Below, piece by piece: positions 32,419 to 41,166 of a stretch of DNA of 64,000 nucleotides. This stretch comes from DSVZ01 sp037439785 (lineage in GTDB: Bacteria > Verrucomicrobiota > Verrucomicrobiia > Limisphaerales > J093). The stretch is from contig JBBIVJ010000019.1 in NCBI GenBank assembly GCA_037439785.1, positions 20,058-84,057 on the forward strand, given 5' to 3'. A model generated the notes under the pieces. It ran no database searches. It worked only from the letters and a program-made list of their open reading frames with translations, and was not told the DNA's origin. A program made the position numbers and the translations under genes. Numbering within the stretch: the stretch's first letter is position 1; every line of letters starts with the position of its first letter.

Positions 32419-32622
32419 ATCCAGCCACCGCTGCCGTCACGCCCCCGGTCCGACCGCGCCGCGCGCCGCGATCCCCCTGAAACCTTTCCGCCCGCCGCGT
32501 GGACCTGTCCAGAAGTCAGGGCGCGGCTTCCCGTCCCGTGGCGGGCGTGGTCGGGGGGACCGCGGCGAAGCAGGACCTTTGTTTGACGCTTGGCGGCAAA
32601 TCACCCAAGCTGCGGCGCGCAC

Positions 32623-34128
32623 ATGAACGCTTCACGATTCGTCTTTTTCACCTTCACCTGGCTGAGCGGGCTCGGTGGCGGGGTGGCCCTGGCGGCCGCC
32701 ACGCAGTCGGTCACGCTGGACGATTGCATTCAAATGGCGTTGCAGAAGAACCTGGACATCCGCATCCAGCGGCTGGCGCCGGAGATTGCCCGGGCCACCC
32801 TCAGCGGCGCCTACTGGGCCTACGAACCCACCTTCAGCGCCGGCGCCTCGCACCGCTCGGTCTCCCAGCCCGGCGGTGTGGACGCGCAAAACCGTCCCTT
32901 CGGTCAGGCCCTGAGCAAGACCGAGGCCCTCAATGCCGGCATCGGCGGCATCCTGCCCCTGGGCACGCGCTACGACCTGACGATGGGCTTCAACAACGTG
33001 TTCGGATCGCGGGACCTGGGCGGCCTGCCGCTGGACTTCGAGAACACCGCCGGCGGTTTCCGGCTCAGCTTCACCCAGCCGCTGCTGCGCAACTTCTGGA
33101 TTGATGGCCCCCGCTTCAACATCCAGATCAGCCGCAAAAACCTCCAGCTTTCCGAGTTGACCCTCCGCCAGCAGATCATCGCCACCGTCACCGCCGTCGA
33201 GCTGGCCTACCTCGAGGTCATCGCCGCCCGCGAGACCATCGCCGTCTCCGAGGTGGCGCTGCAACTGGCCGAACAGCTTCTGCGCGAAAACCAGAAACGC
33301 GTCGAGGTGGGGGTGCTGGCGCCGTTGGACGAAAAGGAGGCCCAGTCCCAGGTCGCCGCCAGCCGCGCCTCCCTGCTGGGCGCGCAAAACAACCTCAGCA
33401 TCCAGCTCAACCGCCTCAAGAGTCTGCTGGGCGACCAGTTCATCAGTTGGCACGACACCGAGCTGGTTCCCGCCGAGCCCCTGCGGGCCGAGCCGATGAC
33501 CTTCAGCCTCCAGGACAGTTGGTCCAAGGCCATGACCCTGCGGCCGGACCTCCAGCAGGCCAAGGTGGACCTCGAGCGCCGCCAGGTCACCCTCAAGTAC
33601 CAGAAGAACCAGCTCTTCCCCCAACTGGACCTCGTCGGTTCCTACGGCCAGGGCGGCAGCGGCCGGGAGTTCAGCGACGCCTTTACCGTCACCCGCGACG
33701 GCACCTATCCGGAATACTCGTTCGGCGTGGTGCTGAGCGTACCGCTGGGCGGCAACCGCCGGGCCCGCAGTGACCTGCGCGCCACGCAGGCCGAGATCGA
33801 ACAGGCCCTGCTCGGCCTCAAGAAACTCGAACAGGACATCATGGTCCAGGTCAGCGACGGCGTGGCCCAGGCCCGCACCGGCTACCAGCAGGTGCAGGCC
33901 ACCGCCGAGGCGGCGGACTACGCCTTGGAAGCCCTCCGGGCCGAGGAGAAGAAGCTCGAGAACGGCAAAAGCACCAGCTTCCAGGTGCTCCAGCTCCAGC
34001 GCATCCTCACCGAACGCCGCTTCGCCAACATCCGTGCCCGGGTGGACTACAATGCCGCCCTCGCCCGCCTGGCCCAGAGCGAAGGCTCGACCCTCGAGCG
34101 CCGCGGCATCAACCTCGAGGTGCAGTGA
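32623..34128 (+). CDS. TolC-family outer-membrane efflux protein
   Basis: This 501-residue protein begins with a signal peptide ending near GVALAAAT. It has the family's internal duplication: SVTLDDCIQMALQKNLDIRIQRLAPEIARA opens the first half, and FSLQDSWSKAMTLRPDLQQAKVDLERRQVTLKYQKNQL opens the second. Long coiled-coil helices rich in Glu, Gln and Ala (about 165-250 and 385-470) correspond to the periplasmic tunnel. It would form a trimeric outer-membrane channel for a tripartite exporter. No membrane-fusion protein or pump gene adjoins it, so its partners are encoded elsewhere. Its 3' end overlaps the convergent thioesterase gene by 20 bases. A TTGACG/CAAGCT pair (32583-32611, 17-base spacing) ends 11 bases before the ATG. 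Confidence 0.9.
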   Translation: MNASRFVFFTFTWLSGLGGGVALAAATQSVTLDDCIQMALQKNLDIRIQRLAPEIARATLSGAYWAYEPTFSAGASHRSVSQPGGVDAQNRPFGQALSKTEALNAGIGGILPLGTRYDLTMGFNNVFGSRDLGGLPLDFENTAGGFRLSFTQPLLRNFWIDGPRFNIQISRKNLQLSELTLRQQIIATVTAVELAYLEVIAARETIAVSEVALQLAEQLLRENQKRVEVGVLAPLDEKEAQSQVAASRASLLGAQNNLSIQLNRLKSLLGDQFISWHDTELVPAEPLRAEPMTFSLQDSWSKAMTLRPDLQQAKVDLERRQVTLKYQKNQLFPQLDLVGSYGQGGSGREFSDAFTVTRDGTYPEYSFGVVLSVPLGGNRRARSDLRATQAEIEQALLGLKKLEQDIMVQVSDGVAQARTGYQQVQATAEAADYALEALRAEEKKLENGKSTSFQVLQLQRILTERRFANIRARVDYNAALARLAQSEGSTLERRGINLEVQ

Positions 34129-34624
34129 GCGCGGGGGACGCCCCTGCCGGCGGCCGGCCGCCGCCCGGCAGGGCCCTGGTGTCCCCCACAAAATCCGCCC
34201 ACAGTGCCTGCTGGGCCTCCGCGGGCAGGGGCACGTACTTGCCGGTGGCCTCCGCCAGCAGCACCCCGGCCGGGTCGCGCAACGCCGCGCGCGCCAGCAC
34301 CAGCTTCGCCCGCGGCCGCCCGGTCAGTTCTCCCCGCACCGTCAGATCGGTTGCCGGCGGCGCCGGCCGGCGGAACCGCACGTTCAGATCCGCGCAGTAG
34401 GTGAACAGGCCCAGGCGCACGCCGATGGCCCAGACCATCGCCTCGTCCAGCACGGTGGCCACCAGCCCGCCATGCACCACGTCCTGGAAGCCCGCGTGCT
34501 CGGGGCGGGGCCGGTAGCGCGCGAGCACGCCCTCCCCCTCGCGGACAAAGCCCAGATTCAGGCCAAGCGGGTTGGCCAGGCCGCAGACAAAACAGGAACG
34601 GGTGCGGGGCAGGGGCGTTTCCAT
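34109..34624 (-). CDS. PaaI-family thioesterase
   Basis: This 171-residue hotdog-fold protein carries the PaaI/YbgC-related catalytic segment DVVHGGLVATVLDEAMVWA, in which HGG and the following acidic residue form the thioesterase site. The N-terminus has a CFVCGLANPLGLNL motif with two Cys, seen in a subgroup of this family and possibly metal-binding. The tail is Gly/Pro-rich. The ATG at 34624 is chosen because the CFVCG block directly follows and a CAGGCT box lies 6 bases upstream of it. The substrate is not readable. The 3' ends of this gene and tolC overlap tail to tail. Confidence 0.87.
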   Translation of the reverse strand: METPLPRTRSCFVCGLANPLGLNLGFVREGEGVLARYRPRPEHAGFQDVVHGGLVATVLDEAMVWAIGVRLGLFTYCADLNVRFRRPAPPATDLTVRGELTGRPRAKLVLARAALRDPAGVLLAEATGKYVPLPAEAQQALWADFVGDTRALPGGGRPPAGASPALTAPRG

Positions 34625-34630
34625 GCCGCC

Positions 34631-34659
34631 AGCCTGGGCCGCGGGCTGCCGCTTGAAAA
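34631..34659 (-). promoter_or_regulatory. Candidate promoter of the PaaI thioesterase gene
   Basis: On the minus strand TTTTCA (34654-34659) and CAGGCT (34631-34636) are 17 bases apart, and the box ends 6 bases before the ATG. This is the same leaderless-type spacing as at lpxI. Confidence 0.35.
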
Positions 34660-34805
34660 GCCGCACCGGGCCGGGCCGGTGCTTCCCCCCGCGGGACCCA
34701 TTGGCCCGTGGAAAGACTCGAACCCGGGCCGGGGCTCCCGCACACTGACGTGGACGCCGCTTCGGACTCCTGTTGGATTCCGCCCGTGCGGCGTCTGACC
34801 GCAGC

Positions 34806-37388
34806 ATGAGCGCGGCCGCCACAACCCTGGAGCGCGTGAGCGTGGAAGGCCGGTTCTTCCGCGCCGGAGCAGTGCGCTTTCATCCCAAGGGCGTGGCCTA
34901 CGGACCGTTCCTCCCCGGATCGGACGGCGCGGGGTTTCCCGACCCCGACACTGCGCGGCGCGACCTGGATCTGGTGGCGGAGCTGGGGGCCAACCTGCTG
35001 CGCGTGTACGCGGTGCCCCCGCCGTGGTGGCTGGACCAGGCGGCTGCGCGCGGCCTGCGGGTGTGGGTGGACGTGCCGTGGAACCAGCGCAGCCGCTTTG
35101 TGGACCGACCGGAGGTGCGGGCGGCGGTGCGCGAAACCATCCGCCGTGCCGCCGCCGCGTGTGGGCGGCATCCCGCGGTCTTCGCCCTGAGCGTGGCCAA
35201 TGAACTGCCGCCGGACGTGGTGCGCTGGAGCGGCGCGGCCGCCATGGAGCGTTTCCTGGACGAGCTGTTTGCCGTGGCGCGGGAGCAGGCGCCCGGCTGC
35301 CTGTGCACCTTTGGCAACTTTCCCACCACCGAGTTCCTGCAGCCGCGCACGGCGGATTTCGTGGCCTTCAACGTGTACCTGCACGAGCCGCGCGCCCTGC
35401 GCAATTACCTCGCCCGCCTGCAGACGTTGGCCGGACCCCGGCCACTGGTGCTGGCCGAATGCGGCATGGACGCCCGGCGTGAGGGGGAGGAGCGGCAGGC
35501 GGCCCTGGTGGGCTGGACGGTGGAAACCGCCTTCCGCGCCGGCCTGGCCGGAGTGGTGCTGTTCGGCTTCACCGACGAGTGGTTCAAGGATGGCCGCCTC
35601 ATCGAGGACTGGGCGTTTGGGCTGAACGACCGAGCGCGGCGGCCGCGGCCGGCCTTTGCGGCGGCGCAGCGGGCCTTCCGCCAGGCGCCGTATTTCTCCC
35701 TGTCCGCCGCCCCCCCGGTCTCGGTGGTGGTGGCCAGTTACAACGGCGCGCGGACCCTGCCCGCCTGCCTGGAATCCCTGGGCCGGCTGCACTACCCCGA
35801 CTACGAGGTGATCGTGGTGGATGATGGCTCGACGGACGCGACGCCCGAGCTGGCCGGGCGCTTCCCGCAGGTGCGCTGGCTGCGGCACCCACGGAACCTG
35901 GGCCTGTCCGCCGCCCGCAACACCGGCATTGCCGTCGCGCGGGGTCGCATCGTGGCCTTTACCGACGCCGACTGCCGCGCGGACCCGGACTGGCTGTACT
36001 ACACGGTGGGGGAACTGCTCGATAGCGGCGCCGCCGGGGTGGGCGGTCCGAACCTCCTGCCGCCGGACGACTCGTGGGTGGCGGCGGCGGTGATGGTTTC
36101 GCCGGGGGGGCCGGTGCCGGTGTTGCTGACCGACCGCGAGGCCGAGCACCTGCCCGGCTGCAACATGGTGTTCTGGAAGCCCGCCCTCGAGGCGGTCGGC
36201 GGCTTTGACCCGCAATTCCGGCGGGCGGGGGACGACGTGGACCTCTGCTGGCGGCTGCGGCAGGCGGGGATGCGGCTGGGCTACACCCAGGCGGGCTTTG
36301 TCTGGCACGCCCGTCGCTCGACCATCCGCGCCTACCTGCGGCAGCAGCAGGGTTACGGCGAGGCGGAGGCGTTGCTGGCGCGCAAGCATCCCGAGTACTT
36401 CAATCCCCTGGGCGGCAGCGTCTGGCAGGGGCGGATTTACGCGCCCGGCCCGGCGGCCCTGGTGCCCCGGCGGGCGATGATTTACCACGGCCGCTTCGGC
36501 ACGGCGCCGTTCCAAACCCTGTACCCGGGGCCGCCCTCCTTCGCGCTGATGGCCCTGACGACGCTGGAATACCACGTGCTGGTGACGTTGCCCCTGCTGG
36601 CACTGGGGGGCGTGGTGCCGGTGCTGCTGCCGCTGGGGCTGGCCAGCGCGGGCTTGTCGCTGCTGGTGTGCGGGCTGGTGGCCGCGCAGGTCCCGCTGCC
36701 GGCGCCCCGGCGGTGGGGGTCACGGCCGCTGGTGGCCTGGTTGCACCTGTTGCAACCGGTGGTGCGCGGCTGGGCGCGGTACCGCGGCCGGCTGGTGCCG
36801 GTGCGGGCGCCGCTGTCGCGCCGCGAAACCCTGGACAGTCTGGGCCGACCGCCCGAGACCGGGCGCGCGGCCGAGCGGGTGTTCGCCGATCCGGCCGCGT
36901 GCGGCCGCGCCAGTTTTTTGGGGGCAGTGATCGCGGGCCTCGAACGCGACGACTGGGAACACCGGGTGGACACGGGTTGGCGCGACTTTGACCTCGAGGT
37001 CTATGGCAGCCGCTGGAGCAAGCTCCGCCTGACCACCCTGGAGGAACACAGCCCCGCAGGCGCCCGCATCTGGTGCCGCCTCCGGTCGCTGTCCACCCTG
37101 CCGGCGCGGGTGATGTTCGGGGCGGTGTGCCTGGGGTGCGTGCTGGCCGTGGCGGCCTGGCGGGGTCGGCACCCCTGGGTGGCGGCGGCGGGGTTGTTGC
37201 CAGCGGCGCTGTTTGTTTTTGGCGCCCGCGAACGCAGCCGGCTGGTGCGGATTTTCCAGGTGTTTCTGGAAAAAACGGCGGCGGCCTGGGCGGAGCACCG
37301 GGGTCCCGTGACCGGTGCCGCGGCAGCGGAAGGCGGGCGGGAGGATGCGGGGGGTGCCGATGAGGGGGAGTCGCCGCCGTCGGGCTGA
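34806..37388 (+). CDS. Glycoside hydrolase-like domain fused to a family 2 glycosyltransferase, membrane-anchored
   Basis: This 860-residue protein has two catalytic-type domains. Residues about 15-295 form a TIM barrel of the GH2/GH5 clan: HPKGVAYGPF, LGANLLRVYAVPP, acid/base candidate Glu133 in SVANELP and nucleophile candidate Glu218 in VLAECGMD. Residues about 303-560 are a GT-A family 2 transferase: VSVVVASYNGARTLPACLESL, VVDDGSTD, the metal motif DAD at 387-389 and DDVDLCWRLRQAG. Hydrophobic segments follow at about 580-640 and 770-800, with an acidic Gly-rich tail. It may both build and trim a surface glycan, or the barrel may only bind one; both acids being present favours activity. 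It stands alone, with the PaaI thioesterase gene divergent upstream. Confidence 0.87.
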   Translation: MSAAATTLERVSVEGRFFRAGAVRFHPKGVAYGPFLPGSDGAGFPDPDTARRDLDLVAELGANLLRVYAVPPPWWLDQAAARGLRVWVDVPWNQRSRFVDRPEVRAAVRETIRRAAAACGRHPAVFALSVANELPPDVVRWSGAAAMERFLDELFAVAREQAPGCLCTFGNFPTTEFLQPRTADFVAFNVYLHEPRALRNYLARLQTLAGPRPLVLAECGMDARREGEERQAALVGWTVETAFRAGLAGVVLFGFTDEWFKDGRLIEDWAFGLNDRARRPRPAFAAAQRAFRQAPYFSLSAAPPVSVVVASYNGARTLPACLESLGRLHYPDYEVIVVDDGSTDATPELAGRFPQVRWLRHPRNLGLSAARNTGIAVARGRIVAFTDADCRADPDWLYYTVGELLDSGAAGVGGPNLLPPDDSWVAAAVMVSPGGPVPVLLTDREAEHLPGCNMVFWKPALEAVGGFDPQFRRAGDDVDLCWRLRQAGMRLGYTQAGFVWHARRSTIRAYLRQQQGYGEAEALLARKHPEYFNPLGGSVWQGRIYAPGPAALVPRRAMIYHGRFGTAPFQTLYPGPPSFALMALTTLEYHVLVTLPLLALGGVVPVLLPLGLASAGLSLLVCGLVAAQVPLPAPRRWGSRPLVAWLHLLQPVVRGWARYRGRLVPVRAPLSRRETLDSLGRPPETGRAAERVFADPAACGRASFLGAVIAGLERDDWEHRVDTGWRDFDLEVYGSRWSKLRLTTLEEHSPAGARIWCRLRSLSTLPARVMFGAVCLGCVLAVAAWRGRHPWVAAAGLLPAALFVFGARERSRLVRIFQVFLEKTAAAWAEHRGPVTGAAAAEGGREDAGGADEGESPPSG

Positions 37389-37397
37389 GTGGCCGGC

Positions 37398-37844
37398 TCA
37401 GGGTGCCTGGTGGAGTTCGAGGTGTCGCGTGCGTCCGCCCAGACTCGAGGTCCACGCGAGGGAGCCGGCACTGAGGAGGCTCAACCCCGGCAGCGTCACC
37501 GCCAGGCTGCGCGGCAGGTGCGGTGCGCGGCGGAGGGTCCAGAGTCCTGCGGCAGCGCCCACGGCCAGCAGGGCGGTGATCACCAGGGTGGGGAGGGCCA
37601 GTTCGGCGTGTTGTTCGGCGGCGCGGCGGTCCCAACCGGTGAAGCTTTCCAGGGCGCGCAGGGCAGGGGAGCCGGAGGCGTAGGCCGGGGCCGCCAGCAG
37701 GCCGGCCAGGAGAAACAGGACCAGGGCCGCCCGCCGGCAATCCACGCTGCGCCAGCGTCGGCCCAGCCCCCAGAGCACCAGCCCGAAAAGCACCGCGCAC
37801 AGCGGGGCATGGGAGATGAGGAGGTGCAGGTGGGCCGCGTTCAT
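37398..37844 (-). CDS. Small four-helix membrane protein, DUF2231-like
   Basis: This 148-residue protein starts AAHLHLLISHAPLCAVLFGLVLWGLG, with histidines in the first helix, and has three further helices (about 38-56, 80-100 and 110-128). ESFTGWDRRAAEQHAELAL carries another His between helices 2 and 3. The pattern resembles small membrane proteins next to cytochrome or heme genes in Bacteroidetes and Verrucomicrobia (DUF2231-like), where the histidines may bind heme. No heme gene is nearby. It converges on the GH/GT fusion gene with a 9-base gap. Confidence 0.72.
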   Translation of the reverse strand: MNAAHLHLLISHAPLCAVLFGLVLWGLGRRWRSVDCRRAALVLFLLAGLLAAPAYASGSPALRALESFTGWDRRAAEQHAELALPTLVITALLAVGAAAGLWTLRRAPHLPRSLAVTLPGLSLLSAGSLAWTSSLGGRTRHLELHQAP

Positions 37845-37892
37845 CGTGGCGCGCTGATGGTGCGGCGCGGACCCTGCGGCTTCAAAACCTTT

Positions 37893-37914
37893 TCCCGCCC
37901 TCTTCAGGGCGGGA
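37893..37914. other. Perfect 9-base-pair hairpin downstream of the DUF4340 gene
   Basis: TCCCGCCCT and AGGGCGGGA flank a 4-base CTTC loop. It lies 35 bases beyond the stop of the Gld-like operon, reading the minus strand. No immediate T-run follows on either strand (AAAAGG, then TTTT on the minus strand), so a classical terminator is doubtful. It could still be an mRNA 3' end. Confidence 0.45.
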
Positions 37915-37948
37915 GCTCGCGGGCTTTACCGGCAGCGCAGGCCGCGCG

Positions 37949-39199
37949 TCACTCGGTCTCCTCCTCCGGCTCCGGCGGAGGCAGGACGGCGTCCACCGGA
38001 TTCTCGGGGACGGGCGCGGCGGGCGCGGCGTTGGTGCTGGTGGCGGCGGCTGGCGGGGGCGGGGCCTGGAGGAAGTCCCCGCGTTTTTTGAGGACCGAAT
38101 CGAGGGTCCATTTGGAGACCAGGAAGACGCGGCCGGCGAGGAGCTGTTCGTTGCGGAGTTTGGTGGAGAGCTTCTCGACCTTGTCCTTGAACTCCTTGTC
38201 GAGCTTTTCCTTGTCTTCGGGCTTTTCGTCCTGGACGGGGGTGCGTTCCCGGGGCAGCTCGGCCTGGACGTCCACGGTGAGGTGGTATTTTTCCTCGGTG
38301 CCTTTCTGGGCCGCCTTCAGGTGGTAGCGGAAGGCGTCGGCGGTCTGGATTTCGATGGAAACGGGCTGGTTCAGGCCGAGGGCAGCCGGGTCCTGCCCGA
38401 CGACAACATCCTCGAAGCTGGGCCAGGCGAGCACGCTCCCCAGGACGCCGAGCTTGGTGGGATCGAGTTTATCCTCCGGCCCGAGGTCGGCGAGGGTCCA
38501 GTCGTTGGTTTCACTGGCGCGGGTCATCTTCCAGGAGTTGGTGGGGGCGTCGGGGTAGGTGACGGCGATGGAGAGGGGTTTTTCGACCTTGAAGAAGTCG
38601 CGGCTGAGCCAGGTTTCGGGGCGGGGTTCGAGGTTGCTGAAGGATTCGGCGACGAGGCTGGCGCCGCTGGCGGCGTCGCCTTCGAGCATGACGTAGCGAC
38701 CGTCGGGCCAGCCTTCCTCGCCGCCCAGGGGGGAGGGGGTGGCGGGTTGGCGGCGGTGTTGTTTGCCCAGCAGCAGGGTGCGGAGGGCCTTGCCGTCGCG
38801 GTCCTGCAGGGTGAGGACGGTGGCGGGGTGGTTGGTGGCGTCGGGGTTGAGTTCCAGCCGTTCGAGGGCGGCGGGGCCGAGGGGGCCGGCGAGGGGCTGG
38901 ACCACCTTGAGGTCCCAGAGCTTGCGGAGCATTTCGCCCACCTCGGTGAAGTTGGCGGGGAAGTCGCCGCGTTCGGCCACGACCCAGCGGTCGTCTTTCT
39001 GGGCGAGGGTCAGGGAGTTGGTGCCCTGGCGGATGACCACGCGGGCGACGGCGTTGACGTCGAAGTCGCCGAGCACCTTGCGTCCCATTTGGGAGGTGGA
39101 GGCCTGATAGGAGGAGGCATCGCGGCTGCGTAGCCAGAGGCCCAGGCCGCCGAGGAGGACAAAGGCAACCAGGATGAACGTGAGCTGTTTGCGGTTCAT
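37949..39199 (-). CDS. DUF4340 domain protein of the Gld-like ABC operon
   Basis: This 416-residue protein has one N-terminal membrane helix (residues 6-24) and a repetitive periplasmic beta-rich body. The DUF4340 signature lies in VARVVIRQGTNSLTLAQKDDRWVVAERGDFPAN, followed by MLRKLWDLKVVQPLAG. A charged helical segment at about residues 320-360 and a Pro/Ala/Glu-rich tail close it. DUF4340 proteins regularly sit downstream of GldG-like proteins, and the start here overlaps the upstream stop as ATGA. No catalytic function is known to me. Confidence 0.85.
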   Translation of the reverse strand: MNRKQLTFILVAFVLLGGLGLWLRSRDASSYQASTSQMGRKVLGDFDVNAVARVVIRQGTNSLTLAQKDDRWVVAERGDFPANFTEVGEMLRKLWDLKVVQPLAGPLGPAALERLELNPDATNHPATVLTLQDRDGKALRTLLLGKQHRRQPATPSPLGGEEGWPDGRYVMLEGDAASGASLVAESFSNLEPRPETWLSRDFFKVEKPLSIAVTYPDAPTNSWKMTRASETNDWTLADLGPEDKLDPTKLGVLGSVLAWPSFEDVVVGQDPAALGLNQPVSIEIQTADAFRYHLKAAQKGTEEKYHLTVDVQAELPRERTPVQDEKPEDKEKLDKEFKDKVEKLSTKLRNEQLLAGRVFLVSKWTLDSVLKKRGDFLQAPPPPAAATSTNAAPAAPVPENPVDAVLPPPEPEEETE

Positions 39200-41136
39200 T
39201 TGGCAGCGGTCTTTCTGCGTTTGATCACGGCGAGGGAGAGGCCGGCCACCGCCACCAGGGCGGGCATGGCGGCGGTGTTGAGCCATTTGAGCCGGGTCTC
39301 GAGGGCGTCAATGTCCCGGCGAAGCTGTTTGCTGACCTCCCTGAGTTCGCGGTTGGTGCGGGCCTCCTTGGCGCGCAGGTTGGCGATTTCCTGTTGGATG
39401 TCCGGGGGCAGGATAACGCGCTGGTTTTGCGGGTCGCGGTTGGCCAGGAGATCGTTGAGCTTACGCTGCGTCTCGGCGGCGTCGTCCTTGAGACGCTTGA
39501 TGGTGTCGCGGTAGCGCTGTTCGGCCCGGGCCTGGATGTTTTTGACGACCTCGAATTCGCGCCGCTCCACGCCGCGGCTGCGGACGCGGATGAGGTCGCT
39601 GTCGCCCATCAACTGCTCGACGAGGTTCTGGACAAAGCTGAGGTTGCCGTTGAAGGGGATGATGAGTTTCTGACCGAAGAAGTTCTGGATTTGGGCGCAG
39701 AACTGGTCGTAGAGCAGGTCGGTATCGCCCACCAGCACCACCACGCCGTCCCGGGTGGCTTCCTTGAGCGGCTCGGCCGGTGCGGTCTCGGTTTTTTGCT
39801 CCTGCTCGCCCTCGGGCGTGGGCGTGGTGTCGGCCGGCTTGCCCTCCGGGAAGGCGGTCTTGAATTTGCCGGTCAGGCGCAGGGCCAGGGTAAGTTCCTT
39901 TTCTTCCGGTTTGAAATCCTTGAGGTCGGTGCCGCCGCCGAACTGGGCGAGCATCTTGTCCACCCGCATCGAGTTGGGGGAGGACTTGAACAGGACGGTC
40001 TGGGTCAGGCCGGGGACCGCCGAGCCGGTGAACACGGCCGCCGCGGGCAGCAGCACGTTGTCCAGGTCCGCGGTGGCCACGTCCTCGCGGTTGATGGCGC
40101 GGGGGGTCAAGGACAGCCAGGTGAGGTCCGGCATGGGCCGGCCGTCGTCGCGGCGGCGGACCTGGGTGAAGAATTCCCGGTCGGCGAGGACCTTGTTGAC
40201 GTCGAACTCCAGTCCCCAGGCCTTGAGAAGCTTCTCCAGGGTCGAGCTGGACTGGGCGGTGCGCTGGAGCATGTTTTGCATGCCCATCGCGTTGCGGGAG
40301 TCCACCAGCGACAGCGGGTCCAGGAAGGCGATCAACTTGCCGCCGCGCAGCAGGAACTGGTCAATGGCGAACTGGGTTTTGTCCGAGATGCCCGCGGGGT
40401 GCACCACCACCAGCACCTCGATGTCGTCGTCAATCTTGTCGGCGGTCAGTTCGATCTGGCGGACTTTGAAGTCCCGCTGCAACTCGGTGAGGAGGACCCA
40501 CGGGTCCTGGCCGCCGCCCATTGCCATCATGGGGTTGAACCGCTGGCCAAACACGGGCAGGGCGGTCATCAGTCCCAGGTTGGGCTTCTGGGGATTGATC
40601 ACCTGGGCGATGGCGCGGGTCAGGTCGTATTCCAGCAGCCGCTCCCGCTGGGGGTCCAGGAAGGGCAGGGCAGCCTTCTGGTCCAGACAGGTGACGGCCA
40701 GGCCGAGGTAAACCTTGTCACCCATGCCCACCAGCCCCGCCGGGCCGAGCACCTGGCCCTCGATACCGTCCAGGCGTGCCGAGTCTTCCGCATCCGAGTC
40801 GGGGACGGGATCGAACTTCTTGACCTGAATCTTGCCGCGCGCGACCTGCTGGTACTCGGCAAGGAGGTCTTCGACGCGGTCGGCGTAGTTCCGCATCATC
40901 ACCGGCATTTCGGTCGAGCTGCGGGTGCGGTAGAAATGGATCACCACCGGCGTATCAATCTTGGCCAGGATGCGCCGGGTGCCCTCCGAGAGGGTGTAGA
41001 GGCGGTCCTCGGTCAGGTCCACCCGCAGCCGCAGGAAGCTGAAGATGGTGCCCGCGGCCACCAGGATCAGGAACATGGCCGCCACTCCCAGGCCGGAGTA
41101 CAGCAACGGTTCCCACTTGTGTTTGGCTTGCGTCAT
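39196..41136 (-). CDS. GldG-like ABC transporter accessory protein
   Basis: This 646-residue protein has a membrane helix near each end (about 15-38 and 620-640). The N-terminal region DRLYTLSEGTRRILAKIDTPVVIHFYRTRSSTEMP is the GldG/ABC-type signature. A large periplasmic alpha/beta domain with DDDIEVLVVVHPAGISDKTQFAIDQFLLRGGKLIAFLDP follows, and then a long coiled coil (about 535-610). In Flavobacteria, GldG with GldF and GldA supports gliding and type IX secretion; in other phyla the same set has no proven role. The gene overlaps the DUF4340 gene and follows the permease gene by 30 bases. Confidence 0.88.
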   Translation of the reverse strand: MTQAKHKWEPLLYSGLGVAAMFLILVAAGTIFSFLRLRVDLTEDRLYTLSEGTRRILAKIDTPVVIHFYRTRSSTEMPVMMRNYADRVEDLLAEYQQVARGKIQVKKFDPVPDSDAEDSARLDGIEGQVLGPAGLVGMGDKVYLGLAVTCLDQKAALPFLDPQRERLLEYDLTRAIAQVINPQKPNLGLMTALPVFGQRFNPMMAMGGGQDPWVLLTELQRDFKVRQIELTADKIDDDIEVLVVVHPAGISDKTQFAIDQFLLRGGKLIAFLDPLSLVDSRNAMGMQNMLQRTAQSSSTLEKLLKAWGLEFDVNKVLADREFFTQVRRRDDGRPMPDLTWLSLTPRAINREDVATADLDNVLLPAAAVFTGSAVPGLTQTVLFKSSPNSMRVDKMLAQFGGGTDLKDFKPEEKELTLALRLTGKFKTAFPEGKPADTTPTPEGEQEQKTETAPAEPLKEATRDGVVVLVGDTDLLYDQFCAQIQNFFGQKLIIPFNGNLSFVQNLVEQLMGDSDLIRVRSRGVERREFEVVKNIQARAEQRYRDTIKRLKDDAAETQRKLNDLLANRDPQNQRVILPPDIQQEIANLRAKEARTNRELREVSKQLRRDIDALETRLKWLNTAAMPALVAVAGLSLAVIKRRKTAAK

Positions 41137-41166
41137 GGCGGAAGCGTCAGGTTCAGGGTTGGAAGC

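Noticed and set aside
34702..34730. A stretch on the minus strand resembling a tRNA 3' end (GGTTCGAGTC, then GGGCCA).
   Set aside because: The T-stem and acceptor arms do not pair and no anticodon arm is found upstream, so it is chance resemblance or at most an unrecognisable remnant.
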